DNA of 64,000 nt, taken from positions 620,001 to 684,000 of the forward strand of contig JAHLKG010000007.1 in the NCBI GenBank assembly GCA_025526995.1, given 5' to 3'. The DNA is from Powellomyces hirtus. Its lineage: Eukaryota > Chytridiomycota > Chytridiomycetes > Spizellomycetales > Powellomycetaceae. This document shows positions 24,139 to 35,411 of this stretch, piece after piece. The translations under genes and the position numbers were made by a program. The notes under the pieces are model-generated. The model was not told where the DNA came from, made no database searches, and was given only the letters and a program-made list of their open reading frames with translations. Positions within the stretch are counted from its first letter, which is position 1. Each line of letters starts with the position of its first letter.

Positions 24139-26428
24139 CTATGGGATCATAAGAACTCCGAAACCCTCAAGGAACGGTGTCAAGCCCTCGGGTACGTTGA
24201 CACTGTGAGTTTCGAGCACACTGGCCGCCCACAAAAACCGTTCAGAAGAGTATGTAGTCCCGCAAGAACACTTCGAGGCCTCCTTTCCATGTAATGTGGG
24301 TTGCACAGCTTCTTTGAAGTGCATCAAAATATCTTCAGCTTGATCGCTGTTTAAGTAGTCAGTATTCAAGTGATCGAACAATCGTCCCGCTGCCGGTGGC
24401 AACACATACCGTACGAGATCAGAAGCATTCGTTCTCATCTTCCCAAGCACGGCACCCCAAGGAGAGGTGTCACCTCGTGTCCTTTCATGTATCAAGGCTA
24501 AACACAATATAGTATCTTCATCAAAGTATTCCATATCTGTTTCGTTCAGATCAGAGAGAAGGGTCTCGATCCAGTAACGGAAACACGTGGGCAGGGCATC
24601 AGAGTCAGCAGTGAGCAGCAGCTGAGCGCAGGAGGACGGGGGATAGTTTACATCAATCGATGATTGAAGAAAGGAAGTGACGGCTGCTGAGCAAAGGGAC
24701 ATGTTGTGTTTCAGGATGCGCGCTTGGCCTAAATTACGATTGTTAGACAGCGTTGGATAGAGCGCGACTTGACACAAGGCTGCTCACCATCGCGATAAAT
24801 CCTGACCATCCTTTCGCGATCTGTTTCATGCCCACTGGAATGCACTTCTTGCTGCAACTCAGATGCTTTCCGTTTTATCAGATGCCAGAGTGTGCTCAAA
24901 GCCACAACTTCATTCCGCCCGCCCAACGGAGATTTCAGTACTTCCCCAGAGCCGAGGTCAGTTTTCAGTTCATTGGCGTTCATTACAAGGAGCCTTGTGA
25001 CTGCCATCAAGTCAGCAGGCAACATTGTTTCGTTCTCTCCATCGAAAAGAAGATGGACGAGTCGATTGGGAGTTATCCGAGATAAGGCTTGCCGTTTTTG
25101 TGCAGCACATGGATCGGACGCATCATGAATATTTAAGGCGACCTTGACGTAATCTTCCGGGTTTGGATCCAGAACAAATCCATAGTTCCCCAAGAGATTC
25201 TCATTGCCTTTGGCACCGTAGTTGTTGAAGACTTCAATCCCTCCTACCACGTCTTCCAGGGTAATGAACGTAACCGCGACCCCTTTCTCAATACGCCATT
25301 CGATGCGCTTGCCTCGCTGATGGTTCAGCTGTGAAACATCGTTAGCTCACATAATTTGGCACATTGTAGACAATGATGGCACGCCTTACCATGTCTAGTA
25401 CTGGATACAAGCACAGCTCACTCGCCCCTGACGAGATCTCCACCGCCTCCTCTGCCGCATGTTCCCGCTCATCGACCGTAGCGGGACGTGCTCGAGGAAA
25501 TGCGCGGCTTGATATGGCAGAGTATGCCCAAAGCAAGTTCTCCCTAACGAACGAAGATGATGTTAGCCATATGATGAATACTGTATGCAGCACATGCAGC
25601 AATACGCACCAGGAGAACATACCAGCACATAGTTCCTTGAACAAATAGATCCCCGCATGCTTTTTTGATCATGTCCAGTCCCTTATTGAGCAGTTTCTTG
25701 CGTTCTTCGACGATATGACGCAGGTTACTGCCGCCGAGCAGCCGATGCACTTCATCCTCGCTCCACCACAATGGCAGCTCATATCTCTTCGGAAGCGCCT
25801 CGAGATACGGTTTCCAGAAGGAATCAGGATTCTCAAATCGCTCATAGGCCATGAACGCGGATAGGAGAATCAGGCCTGGAGCATATGGGTCTTTGCCTTG
25901 CTGGGTCAGGACTGCAGAGTGCTTCCTCAAATATGCATCCAAGCGAACTCCCAATGGCGAGGTCCGAGCTGTTGTTTCAGAAAGCACTAAGGAAGCGGGA
26001 ATTCTCGCAATGGGAGTATTTGCATCAATTGATCGGAGAGAAAACGCTGCGCGAGTTGTGCAGAGAGGATCTGAGACGAGCACGGGCGGCAAGTTTGAGT
26101 TCAAGTAAGAACAACTTTAACTCAAAAACTAGAGTTTTTGACTTTTATGTCGTCGGTTACCTTCCGTGTTGACGGTCTCTCGGAATTCGAGAGTCCCGAC
26201 GTCCGCTCCGTTTGCCTTGGCCCACGAAAGGAGGTTCTGTACAGCTATGGCCTGAGGCGCCAGTTCGTCGACCAGCTTGACCTTTTTGCAGTGATCGAGT
26301 TCGATTTTGGTCGGGTTGGGTCTCTTAAAGTTGACGTTGTCGCTAATAGCGGAAGCAGCGGCGTCTTCGGTGGAGCTGGTGGCGTGCATTTCTGACGGAG
26401 ACGCACAATTCCAGTTTCCCATTTGCAT
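24139..26428 (-). CDS. SET-domain methyltransferase of the SETD3/Rubisco-LSMT class
   Basis: Five exons: 26161-26428, 25623-26070, 25390-25543, 24788-25328 and 24139-24728; 666 residues from the ATG at 26428, with other in-frame starts at 26422 and 26389. Residues 65-90 have the class N-SET entry (LLSWAKANGADVGTLEFRE), then ..IARIPASLVL... A long insert separates SET-N from the catalytic core LCLYPVLDMLNHQRGKRIEW and FNNYGAKGNENLLGNYGF, with the NH motif and cofactor-site tyrosine. A helical substrate-binding domain follows to the C-terminus. Relatives methylate ribosomal-protein lysines, Rubisco or actin His73; the substrate here cannot be read from sequence. The first intron (26071-26160) joins GAA G to AT CCT. 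Confidence 0.88.
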
Positions 26429-26643
26429 TGGGCGCGGAAGTGTCGTCGGAGGAATTTTGAAGCCTCACTGCGCCACACACGACGACTCCGCTTCTCCTCT
26501 TGTCTTCTTTCTCTTGCGTTAACATCTATCTTCCCATTGAAGAGCTACCCCTAGCGATCTCCATATCCAATTAATACGAGTATAGTGGTTGTGTTTCGAC
26601 GCTTGCTTTTGCAGGAGTCTGATTTGAATCTCCCCAGGCGACT

Positions 26644-27393
26644 ATGACCCGCATGTTCAATACAGTGATGAGAGTTGTCGGAACCTCGATCGCTGCATAT
26701 CTGGAACCTATCAGCCTCGCTCGGCTGTCCATGGTCAACCAGTCTGCTTCTTACGCCGTTGATCAAACCCGAGCTATGTATCGTAACATGGCCCATCGAC
26801 TCAAAAACGAATTCGGGATTGACGTGGACCAACTCGCCCGCCTCATCCGTGGGAAAAAAATTTATCTGTCGGGCTCGTTTGTTCTGCAGATTGTGCTGGG
26901 AGAAAAGTATGAGAATCACGATTTGGATATCTTTGCTGACCTGGACGAAGATACAAGTGAGATCAAAACTTACATCATGTCATCCGGATACGAAGCGGAA
27001 AAGAATTGGGAGCGACCTGAGGACTATTACGAAACCAGAGCACTCTCTCTGGACAACTTTCTTGCAGGAACAACCAGGAAGATTCAGCTCATTACCGTCT
27101 GCCGCCGCCGGAGTTTAGGGCCACATATTCCCACAGCAGACTTTTGGGGCACCCATGTTATGAATTGGTGGGACGGCTACACCATTCACTCTCCGTACAG
27201 GGAACGCACTCTTCGTCGAGAGATATTAATAAACAAGTATGTTTCCAGAAACTTGGACAGCATAGCAGTTACCAAGGCCGCCGTCAAGTACATTAGCAGA
27301 GGGTTCAAAATTGCGGGAGCTACGAGTGATCCCGCAAGACCCCACGAACTACTCAATAACAAGTTTCACCCATTCGGATACAATCTGCCTTGA
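26644..27393 (+). CDS. Orphan with F-box-like N-terminus and nucleotidyltransferase-like motif
   Basis: A single exon encodes 249 residues. Residues 15-45 (YLEPISLARLSMVNQSASYA) resemble the start of an F-box. Residues about 72-95 have the pattern of a nucleotidyltransferase fold: a glycine-serine (LSGSFVLQ), 14 residues, then HDLDIFAD with the D-x-D pair. Where a third carboxylate is usual, the sequence has RKIQLITV, a glutamine. Further on ADFWGTHVMNWW resembles a conserved block I recall from uncharacterised fungal proteins with KIQLI..F..T.VMN. The function is unknown; a DNA polymerase beta-like fold without full catalytic set is my inference. Confidence 0.7.
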   Translation: MTRMFNTVMRVVGTSIAAYLEPISLARLSMVNQSASYAVDQTRAMYRNMAHRLKNEFGIDVDQLARLIRGKKIYLSGSFVLQIVLGEKYENHDLDIFADLDEDTSEIKTYIMSSGYEAEKNWERPEDYYETRALSLDNFLAGTTRKIQLITVCRRRSLGPHIPTADFWGTHVMNWWDGYTIHSPYRERTLRREILINKYVSRNLDSIAVTKAAVKYISRGFKIAGATSDPARPHELLNNKFHPFGYNLP

Positions 27394-27770
27394 TGACGTT
27401 GGAACCGCGTTCACGGCGCTTCGTACTACAACAGAGGACAACGTGGCTCCTTACCTTCTCCATAACCTTTAATTTTCCGAAATGGTCCATCTGCTGCGAA
27501 GTCTGCATAGTGAGATAGTTAGGTAGTCCCATATATACTATTTAGATGTGGCACGTAGCCCCCTTACAGGATAGTGATGCTCCATGTCGACACGTCCGTC
27601 ATAATCATTAGACTATTAAAGCACGTATCGCGATCAAAATGAAGTGCGTAATTTGCGTGATGTTGAGAGGATGAATCTTGGTAAAGTGGCGAAAACTCGA
27701 GTATATAATTGCGGAAGTCTAGCCTAAATGGAATATGTATAGATAGTTGCATGCGTGTTGCGATGGGAGG
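27394..27770. other. Convergent 3' intergenic region
   Basis: 3' flanks of the orphan at 26644 and of MRPL46; no coding or RNA signal seen. Confidence 0.5.
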
Positions 27771-28588
27771 TTACAGCTCGGCCATCATTTTGCTAACGGT
27801 CGCATACTGTTCCGGTTTCAGGTACTCCTTCAGCTCTTGCTTGGTCGCCCAAGCGTAGTCGCTCGCCAGTTTTCCGTTCGGTTGAATCTTGCCTGACAGT
27901 ATGTGAGCTTTCATGTAGAAAATCTAGAGAAGCGGGGATAGGAAGGCTCAGTTGATGTTCCGTTTGATTGAACGCAGACGCGGGGAACGCTCACCTTCTC
28001 GTTGCCGGAGACGAGGTGTCCAACTGGTGTCTTACCCACCACCCATGTCTCTAGAGCACTCCCGACCTCCTCGTGCAAATGCCGTGTAGCCCCGTCGTGC
28101 AGCACTTCGTCGGCCTCCAGCGCTCCCGAAGGCAATTGCCATGTTCCCTTCATTGGACCAGCCGCCCGCTTGACAACCAAATACAGAGTCCTGTCCAATG
28201 CACGATCCAAGGATTTCATGTCTTTCTTGGCGTCAGCTTCGGTGGCTCTATTTGCAGCGTCCAGACTGCCGACCTCCTCGTCCCGCGGTTGCACAATCCG
28301 CAATTTGCCTGACGGTGTCTTCTCCGTAGCCGATTCCTGCGCGGCCAGCCATCGCTGCTCAGCGGTGCTTCCCTTCTTAAAGTAGAATTCCGGGTTGAAT
28401 GGGCGGGACTCGCCCTGTTCTATGCTGTCTCTATATGCGTAGTATGCATGTTCGAATTCGGTCAATTGGCGGAGGATTATCGGATCTCGCTTCAATAGAA
28501 TGCCGACGTGTGGTTTTTGCGAGGCACCCGCTGCTGTGGCCAAACACCGTCTTGGAATGGCCCTCGAGGCTGTCCGCAGTACGTTCAT
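27771..28588 (-). CDS. MRPL46: Mitochondrial large ribosomal subunit protein mL46
   Basis: Exons 27995-28588 and 27771-27923 give 248 residues from MNVLRTASRAIPRRCLATAA, an Arg/Ala-rich mitochondrial presequence. The N-terminal domain has LKRDPIILRQLTEFEHAYYAY, typical of mL46. A Nudix-like fold follows: GTWQLPSGALE..GATRHLHEEVG. The Nudix box reads RHLHEEVG where active enzymes have RE, fitting the non-catalytic role of mL46 in the mitoribosome. The C-terminal exon gives IFYMKAHILSG and SDYAWATKQELKEYL, again family-typical. In-frame Mets upstream are less likely starts. It is divergent from RPB4 with 164 bp between start codons. Confidence 0.93.
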
Positions 28589-28752
28589 TTTGCGTCGTTT
28601 TGAAATCCTGCAAGCTCGAATTTGGCTTTCAAACCAGCGACCAAACACGCTGTCCATAGTTTATTTGTTGTCGTGGTTACACGCGGGGTGCCAGCTCCAA
28701 GCGCATTTTGACATTCCATTCACACTGCATCACCTACAAACTGTATATCAGA

Positions 28753-29598
28753 ATGGACGTCGACTCTGCGGAGGAAGATTACACAAATGGGGTGGACACA
28801 ACGGAGGAGATTCCCAGCATCTACCTTCCGCCACGCCAGCTTATTCCACCGCGGACCACGAGAGAAGCCGACAATGTCGATTCGAGCCTGGCCCAACTCG
28901 GCGCTGGTCTGTGATCAACAGTCCCGCTCACTCGGAGAAAATGCTCGTGCTGAACTAGCTGCTATTCAATGTGCAGAATTTGACAAGGCCAAGTGTCTTC
29001 TGATACCCGAGGTCAAGGTCATTCTTGACAGAGAGAAGCGACAGCATGGCAAAGTCGGAGTCGAAAGGCCACACAACGAGTGCGTATCGAGGCCTTCTGA
29101 TTGGATAGCAGAGAAGCTCATGCACGAGCTTGCGCGGTTTTTGTTGTGCAAATAGGGTGCTAGAAAAGACGCTGGCGTACTGCACCCGCTTTAGCGCCTA
29201 CACAAACCCTCACACAGTGAGAAATCTCAAACGGTAGGTGGAGCAGGGAGGGTTGCGGGCGCTTGGACATCCGGAGCTTCAGAATGTCTGCAAGAAGATC
29301 CCGTCATCGTCGAACGTTTAACTTACTTTCGCTTCCTTCGTGCACATAGGACCATTGACCAGTCGCGGTGGTACCCATTCGAGATAGCGCTCATGGCGAA
29401 TTTGTCGATTGAAACAGTGGAAGAAGCCCGAGCACTAATCCCGAGGTAAATGCGCATCCATTGTTCAGTACCACAAAGATTGTTGCTGAATCAAGTATCT
29501 GGCGCGACAGCTTGGATCGAGAGAAAATGGACGACAACGAAATCCAGAACACTTTGAACGAGCTACAAAACCTCCGAAAGTACACCGCCCCCGCGTAA
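28753..29598 (+). CDS. RPB4: RNA polymerase II subunit Rpb4
   Basis: Five exons: 28753-28906, 28977-29079, 29156-29233, 29350-29445 and 29511-29598, giving 172 residues. After an acidic N-terminus, spliced sequence reads QLGAEFDKAKCLLIPEVKVI, then NEVLEKTLAYCTRFSAYTN, FEIALMANLSIETVEEARAL and the ending LNELQNLRKYTAPA. This follows the whole Rpb4/RNAPII F-like HRDC fold. Rpb4 pairs with Rpb7 to form the stalk of RNA polymerase II and also acts in mRNA export and decay (family knowledge). Every splice joint keeps phase (for example GCT G|AA TTT and AAC GA|G GTG). The length is normal for animals and short for yeast, which carries an insertion. Confidence 0.93.
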
Positions 29599-30134
29599 AA
29601 CAGAGAAGCTCTTCTGGAACTGGTTTGCATGCGCCGTGAAGCATGACCCCTGAATGTCGCGAAGACGATTCTGTGTGTTGCTCTCTCAGCATCTGCGGTA
29701 GCAACGCTCCCGCGTGCTTTCAATCTTAAGAATGGAATACGGCCGTCGTGTCTCTTGCGACCTCTTATGCTACGGCCGACCTTTGGGCAGCCTTTCTGAG
29801 GAATCAGACTTGGCACGTCGTCTCTGGATGGGATGAGTTGCATCATTCAGAAATGTAGTGGGGCAAAGGTGCCAGGTACCCTACTACTGGAGTTGCAAGA
29901 GCTCTAGTAACATGCACTGTACATACATCCTCTAAATGATACTGGCAAATATTCTCGTGTGGGCAACATTGGATTAGCGGTTGTGGGTCGATACTATTGT
30001 CATTGAAATTCACGTGATTTGCAAAGTGCTTAGCCAAGTTGCAGTTCGCTTCACCGCATCCACCCGAGCGACCGACCAACCGACCAACCGTTTCGACACA
30101 CATCCCCACAAAGGATACATACACACAATACACA
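29599..30134. other. Intergenic, promoter of the cytochrome oxidase subunit gene
   Basis: Contains a CACGTG palindrome at 30011-30016, about 120 bp upstream of the COX gene start. Open frames antisense to this region have no support. Confidence 0.5.
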
Positions 30135-30984
30135 ATGTTCGCTCGTTCATCTCTGCGTGTTGCTCAGCGCAGCGCTGCCGTTATTCGTGCTGACCACGGT
30201 CCCGTCTCGTCGTGGGGTCCCCTCAACTTTGCGTACGTACTTACGCTCTAGCCCGCTTGTTCCGACGTTTGCAAGAAATGCTAAAACTCAAATCTCCTAT
30301 GCATATTTCTCGTGCCTAATTTTCTCAGCGGAGCTAACTGGAAGGGTGACGGTGTATGTATTTTTTTTCCGGTTTGATCCAATCCGATCGTTGTTTAAGC
30401 GGGAGTTCTCCGAATGAACGTCAAAATCTTGCACTGACTGGTTGCTCGCTTTTTGTTTACCCCTCAGGCTCTGCCCTTCACCACCACCAAGCGCGCACGT
30501 TTCCTTGCCCTGTTCTGGGGTGTGGTCATCGTCGGCTTCGGACTGCCCTTTGCCAGTACGTATCAAATACACTCAGTGGGTTGGAGAGTGAAGGAAGCGA
30601 GGGGGGAACTGATGGGGAGGATGTCCTCTTTGAATGGCCGCTTGTATTTGTGGCGTGACAATTTGGCTTTGCTGGTTCTGCATGGCATTGTCATTCACCA
30701 TTCCATGGGGAAGTAATGGAGACACAACGGCACGCAGGACATCTGTTTGGAAGCATTGCGGTGCTGGCAAACCGGACATGAACCGTATCCTGTCCATCTC
30801 GTTGCACTGCTTAAGGAGTCTCTGCAAATGTGTTGTCCGGGATCGAGGACCTCGTTCCCACTTACGACTCCTGCATCATCTCAACCTCTTTTCCCTTTTC
30901 CTTCCTTTAATCACAGACACGGAATGGAAGCTTGCTCCTCTCCGCGAGGCTAAGCGTCAGGAGAAGGCTGCAGCCAAAGAATAG
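30135..30984 (+). CDS. COX8: Cytochrome c oxidase small subunit (fungal Cox8 / animal COX7C type)
   Basis: Four exons: 30135-30232, 30329-30353, 30468-30555 and 30917-30984, giving 92 residues. The first about 20 residues (MFARSSLRVAQRSAAVIR) form a classic mitochondrial presequence. The mature part has an ALPF motif, a single transmembrane helix (FLALFWGVVIVGFGLPFA) and a basic tail. This matches the COX7C/Cox8 layout: short matrix segment with LPF, then one helix through the inner membrane. The last intron (30556-30916, 361 bp) is long for this locus and exon 2 is only 25 bp. Assignment to COX7C rather than another one-helix subunit is moderately sure. Confidence 0.75.
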
Positions 30985-31455
30985 ATTACCAATTCCCAAT
31001 GAAATTCAGCCTCTTTCTACATTATATACTATCGCAAAACGAAGAGAGAAAACGGCTCCCTTCTGGCCAGTTGGAAATCTTACCTTAATGACGTTTGTTG
31101 CAAAAAAGACTACCCAAATTCTATGATCCTTGCATTTCAAAGACACTCCGTGCGGAGAGTGCCAAGAGTTCATCCTCCGCATCTGCATTTGTTTGTTGAT
31201 CAACCGTACCAATGGTAGAAAACACATTCGCAGATGTTTTATGTAGTGCTTTTGGATCGACAAGAAGCGATGTTGTTTACACGAAGAAGGATATAATTTT
31301 ATTATAACGTCCATTGCACGATCATCCCAACCGGTAAAACCTAATACTGTACAAGGTAGAAGAAAAGAAAAGGGACAAAACAAACAAAAGGGGCCACAGA
31401 GGACCGGCCACGCGACCCCAAAAGTAAGGATAAAATGCATCAAGCAAAATGCATC
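30985..31455. other. Convergent 3' intergenic region
   Basis: 3' flanks of the COX subunit gene and the disordered-protein gene. No feature supported. Confidence 0.5.
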
Positions 31456-33618
31456 TCACGCATCCTTGAAGCTAACACTGGCCATTTTGATCGGGTCAAA
31501 ATCGACGTTGGCAGCGGGTGCACCGCGCTCAGCGTACTGCATAAGATAGTCAGGCAGCTGCGGATGGTTGGGGCGGTTAAAACTGTAAGCCGAGCGAGCA
31601 GCATGACGGGAAATGTACATGACAGTGTGCGGCCTGTTTGTCGGGAGAGATTTACGACGGCCTCGAATCGCCGCTTTGAAGAAAGTGGCGAGGCGAGAAG
31701 ATGAGCGGGGAGAGTTTGCGGCAGCGGCTGACAGTGACGAGTGAGAGGCGGCCGCTTGGAGCATACGCGCTTGGCGACGTTCCGCTTCTCTGTAGAATCC
31801 CGGTGTGAGAGACTTTCTGCGCTCGAGACGGATGGCTTCCACATCACGGCGGTGCGTGGCCTCAAACTCGCGGTAATCATCAACAGTTGATGCAGAGCGG
31901 GCTTGATGGTGCCACCTCTTGGAGTCGACGCGAGGTGGCGTCGGCGGTCGTGGTCCAAGCCCAAGGGTCAGTGTGTTTGATTTAGCAGCGACGGCTTCAG
32001 GAGGTGGCTGACTCGACGGAGGAGGTGGGAAGTGGAACCTTTCCATCGGTTCTGCGGAAAGTGCTGTGGATCGTGATTTAGTGGGAGAGGGGCTTGGCGA
32101 TCGGCGAGGTGGGGATCCTCTGTCTCGGCTGCTCTTGGTATCGATGTTGCCCGGGTGAAGCACAAGCGGGCGGCGGAGTGGATGACTAAGAGAGCCGTCA
32201 CTGTAATCGGTGTCGGGCGCTTTCATTCTCCTCTCCTTTGCGGCAGCCGCTGCCGCGGTGACTTCTGCAGGTGGCGGCACGATTTTGATTGAGGGCGTCG
32301 TTGAGACGACTGTGACCGGCTCTTCGTTGCCCGTATCGCTGCCTCCTACGACGTGCAATCGGAGCGGAGAGGCGCGAGGAGTTCTGGGGCGTGGAGGGCT
32401 GGAAGGTGCAGACGATGGATTCGAAGAGACTGCGTTGACGACTTTGAGTCTAGACGACTTCCAATCGTCCTGCACTAAATTGTAGTCCACCGAACACCAC
32501 TGTGTGCTCCGGACCGATACGACCGAGTCGGAGCTGTCGGCTCGAATGATCTGGCCTTTGATCGGGATAGGTGGAGTGGATGTGGGCGAGTCAAATGGGA
32601 AAAATTTGTCGATTGGTGGCGATTTCGGAAGCCGCATGTTGGTCGGGTCTGTGGGCTCAAGGCTGGCTGCCATTGCTTCAAGCGCAGCTGTGAAGTTGGC
32701 AGGCGTCACATCGAGGTAGGCCCCACTGCTCGAAGTCGTGGCGGATACGCCATCGGAAGACTTCATGAAGATCGGTGTATGCGTATGCCGGCGAGTGATC
32801 CGGCACGATGATTGTTCTGGAGATTCGGATTGCTTTGGCGCTGCCTGGGGATAAGTGCTCGCGCGAAGGGTCCCAGGAGATCCGTTTGTCGAGTTGCGAT
32901 ATTTGCTTAGAGACAAAACTGAGCGAGCACTTTTAAGGAACGACGACCCGCGCATCTCGTCTTCGGTGATCTCATGCTGTGGCGAGTCGCACTGTCTTGC
33001 GACCTGTTGATACTCATGCCAGCTCCTAAGGCTGTTGCTTCTTGCGTGGTGATGAGCTGCTGATGGCGACAGCGAACTAGGTTCTGCACTGGCTGCAGCG
33101 GATTCGAGCTTTCCATCGTTATGCGCAGAAGCAACATTCTTCAGACCGGATGGTGAAAGGCTCCTGCTTCTGTGGATCTTGTGATCGTCCTGGCCGTACT
33201 GCGGATGAAGTGAGAGCCGATCAAAATCGTAGTGCAAATCAGCGCTCTTTCTTCCCCGGCGGTCGTGTGCGCTGGCACGACGAGGACGTTTCGCTAATGT
33301 TTCTAATCTCCTGTTTGCAACTAGGAACTCTTCGCGGGACAGCGGCTTCGGAGTTGGGGAAGTGAAGAAGGGTTCTGGGCGGGATTCTTTGCGCCCCCGA
33401 GATGATGGTACTGATGAAGATAATGAAGATGATTCCGAGGTTGATTGAGAATCTGTACGATATCTTGGCAAAGGAGGTGATGATGATACGGGTTCTGTGA
33501 GTTCAATGCGCGGTATCGGAATTGCCACTTCTACAGTCGGAGGTAGAGGAGATGTTCGCATTTTTGCTGGAGCGTTCAGGTTCCGGGAGTCAAGCATTAT
33601 GTTGTCGAGGGATATCAT
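31456..33618 (-). CDS. Large disordered Ser/Pro/Arg-rich protein, unknown function
   Basis: One uninterrupted frame ends at 31456. I propose the ATG at 33616-33618 (MISLDNIMLDSR, 720 residues); the frame stays open to an ATG at 33900, but that upstream part looks like leader DNA. Almost the whole chain is low-complexity Ser/Pro/Arg/Thr, with many SP and RxxS sites (SRSLSPSG, PRRSPSPSPTKSR), suited to phosphorylation. Islands with some order are REEFLVANRRLETLAKRPRR near the N-terminus, LDVTPANFTAALEAMAASLE in the middle and a basic C-terminal region (RSSSRLATFFKAAIRGRRKS, then PQLPDYLMQYAE). No catalytic domain or membrane helix is visible and I do not recognise the family. Confidence 0.7.
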   Translation of the reverse strand: MISLDNIMLDSRNLNAPAKMRTSPLPPTVEVAIPIPRIELTEPVSSSPPLPRYRTDSQSTSESSSLSSSVPSSRGRKESRPEPFFTSPTPKPLSREEFLVANRRLETLAKRPRRASAHDRRGRKSADLHYDFDRLSLHPQYGQDDHKIHRSRSLSPSGLKNVASAHNDGKLESAAASAEPSSLSPSAAHHHARSNSLRSWHEYQQVARQCDSPQHEITEDEMRGSSFLKSARSVLSLSKYRNSTNGSPGTLRASTYPQAAPKQSESPEQSSCRITRRHTHTPIFMKSSDGVSATTSSSGAYLDVTPANFTAALEAMAASLEPTDPTNMRLPKSPPIDKFFPFDSPTSTPPIPIKGQIIRADSSDSVVSVRSTQWCSVDYNLVQDDWKSSRLKVVNAVSSNPSSAPSSPPRPRTPRASPLRLHVVGGSDTGNEEPVTVVSTTPSIKIVPPPAEVTAAAAAAKERRMKAPDTDYSDGSLSHPLRRPLVLHPGNIDTKSSRDRGSPPRRSPSPSPTKSRSTALSAEPMERFHFPPPPSSQPPPEAVAAKSNTLTLGLGPRPPTPPRVDSKRWHHQARSASTVDDYREFEATHRRDVEAIRLERRKSLTPGFYREAERRQARMLQAAASHSSLSAAAANSPRSSSRLATFFKAAIRGRRKSLPTNRPHTVMYISRHAARSAYSFNRPNHPQLPDYLMQYAERGAPAANVDFDPIKMASVSFKDA

Positions 33619-35411
33619 GATGTAGAGGAGACTGTTTGGTATAATCGGTATGAGGGATAGACGACCTTGAGAAACCGAGTGAGAAGGATGAAACACAATT
33701 TCCAACAGGGCTTCAGGCGCGAATACAGTAGTTCGGACGAGTTGTACGGACGGCGGGAAGGAGGTATTTTGGGATAAAAAAAAGTTCTGGCGGCAAAAGA
33801 GAGAAAGTCTTTTGGAAAACGGAATGTCGTAGGTTTGAGGGTGGTTTTCGGCAGGGTGACGGTTGACAAGGACCCGGTCCGACGGACTACACGCAAACAA
33901 TATGCTTGCGCTTTAGCGAGTCTAAACAGGCGGGCTTTTCTATCAGTACAGAATAGCTGATAAAGAAGAAGCGAGCCAGCGGAGCGCGAAAAAGGGCGAG
34001 CGGAGTTTCTGAGGATCAGTGCGCAAGTCGCGAGGCGTGGGAAGGATACCGATCTTGCTGACGTGTGAGAGGCTTCGGCGGGGGCGAGCTCAGAGTTGTT
34101 GGAAGGCTAACACAAAGAAGTTGGATTGACCTTCTCCTTCCTTTTCTTTGACATGCGAGAGCGCGGGAATCGATGCGGGTATAAATCCTGTTGCGATCGA
34201 ATCGGCGCGGGGCAAAGTTGTCCCGGAAGTAGCAACAAAAGACAGATTGTCTGACTGACAGACAGACAGACAGACAGCAGGGTATATAAGCTGAGAGTAC
34301 TGAATGGCGATGTCGGTTCAATGGCGAGAATTTATGCCTACTAGTATGATGCGCAAAAGGGTTGCGGAAGCGGATGATGACGGGAGGGGTGGGAATTTGA
34401 TAGCCAAGATGCGTATTTAGGCGGTATATGTGGGGGGATCCCTACTGTATAGATCTTTCAACACGTTCTTTGTCGACCGATGAACGAACGAGCAGAAGGT
34501 CGTAAAATGAAAGAAAGAGGAAGAAAAGACAGTTCTGTTTTTCCTTTCCTTGGCAGTGTTTCTAGTAGATGCTGTTTTATGTTGTAGCCCTGTCTGATCT
34601 GTGCGCACTGCACGCACGCATGCCATGCCATTGTGCATCATCATCTTTTCTCTCACTTTATCAAAGCACTTCAAGGCTACAAACACATTACGCAGTGGTA
34701 TAACAGGTATCGATGGCATATCGTCATCCTCAAAGTTCCTGCCCAACTCCTACTACCAATTGATTGCGAGCTGGGCGTGCAGAGTGATACCCAATTTTTA
34801 CGACCTCCTCTCTGAGCCGCAAAGAGCTTGAAAAGGGGTAATCCTGGCCGCTTGAATGAGTGGCCCGCGTTTTAGCTCACTTTGAAGGGATCATTTACGA
34901 AGGCTTGGCTGCGGCGCTTTTCGTCATCACTTTTTAATATTACTAGATTGGCGCATCTGCCAGTGCGTCATTCCCTTCCGAGTCCGCGGTGTTGGCTTTA
35001 CTGTAATTTAAACAGATACACCTCCTCCTTGCCATCCACGATTACATTCCTTGGGATGGGCCATGATGACGATTCCAAGTTGATACCCGTGACGATGGTG
35101 ACACAAACTCACAGATCAGCGGAGTGATCCCATCAATCGCCTCATTTCAAGTGAACACAAAACATACCCAAAACCAAGCGACCCATACCACCGGAAGCAA
35201 GTACAGTACGTTTGATGGATCCCAGGTTTAGACGCAGAAAGCGTTGCACGTGGGCGGTCATGTGACTTTTTGCCCAGTGGGGACATGTCCGATTTCATGT
35301 CCGCGTGGCTTGCTGTTCGTCCGAAGCGGAGCTCACCGATAAGCCCCAGTGCGCGAGAAGCCACGCCGTCTAACCAGGAAACGCATTCTCTCTCCCAAAG
35401 CTATTTCAATC
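33619..35411. other. Long intergenic region with 5' leader and a GACA microsatellite
   Basis: The left part is probably the leader and promoter of the disordered-protein gene. A (GACA)5 run is at 34257-34276 and a TATATA at 34283-34288. A CACGTG lies at 35247-35252, upstream of the next gene. No further coding region is supported. Confidence 0.5.
34257..34276. repeat. (GACA)5 microsatellite
   Basis: Five perfect GACA units, in non-coding DNA upstream of the disordered-protein gene. Confidence 0.9.

Noticed and set aside
34417..34746. 109-codon minus-strand frame upstream of the disordered-protein gene
   Set aside because: No recognisable motif and located in repeat-bearing non-coding DNA.
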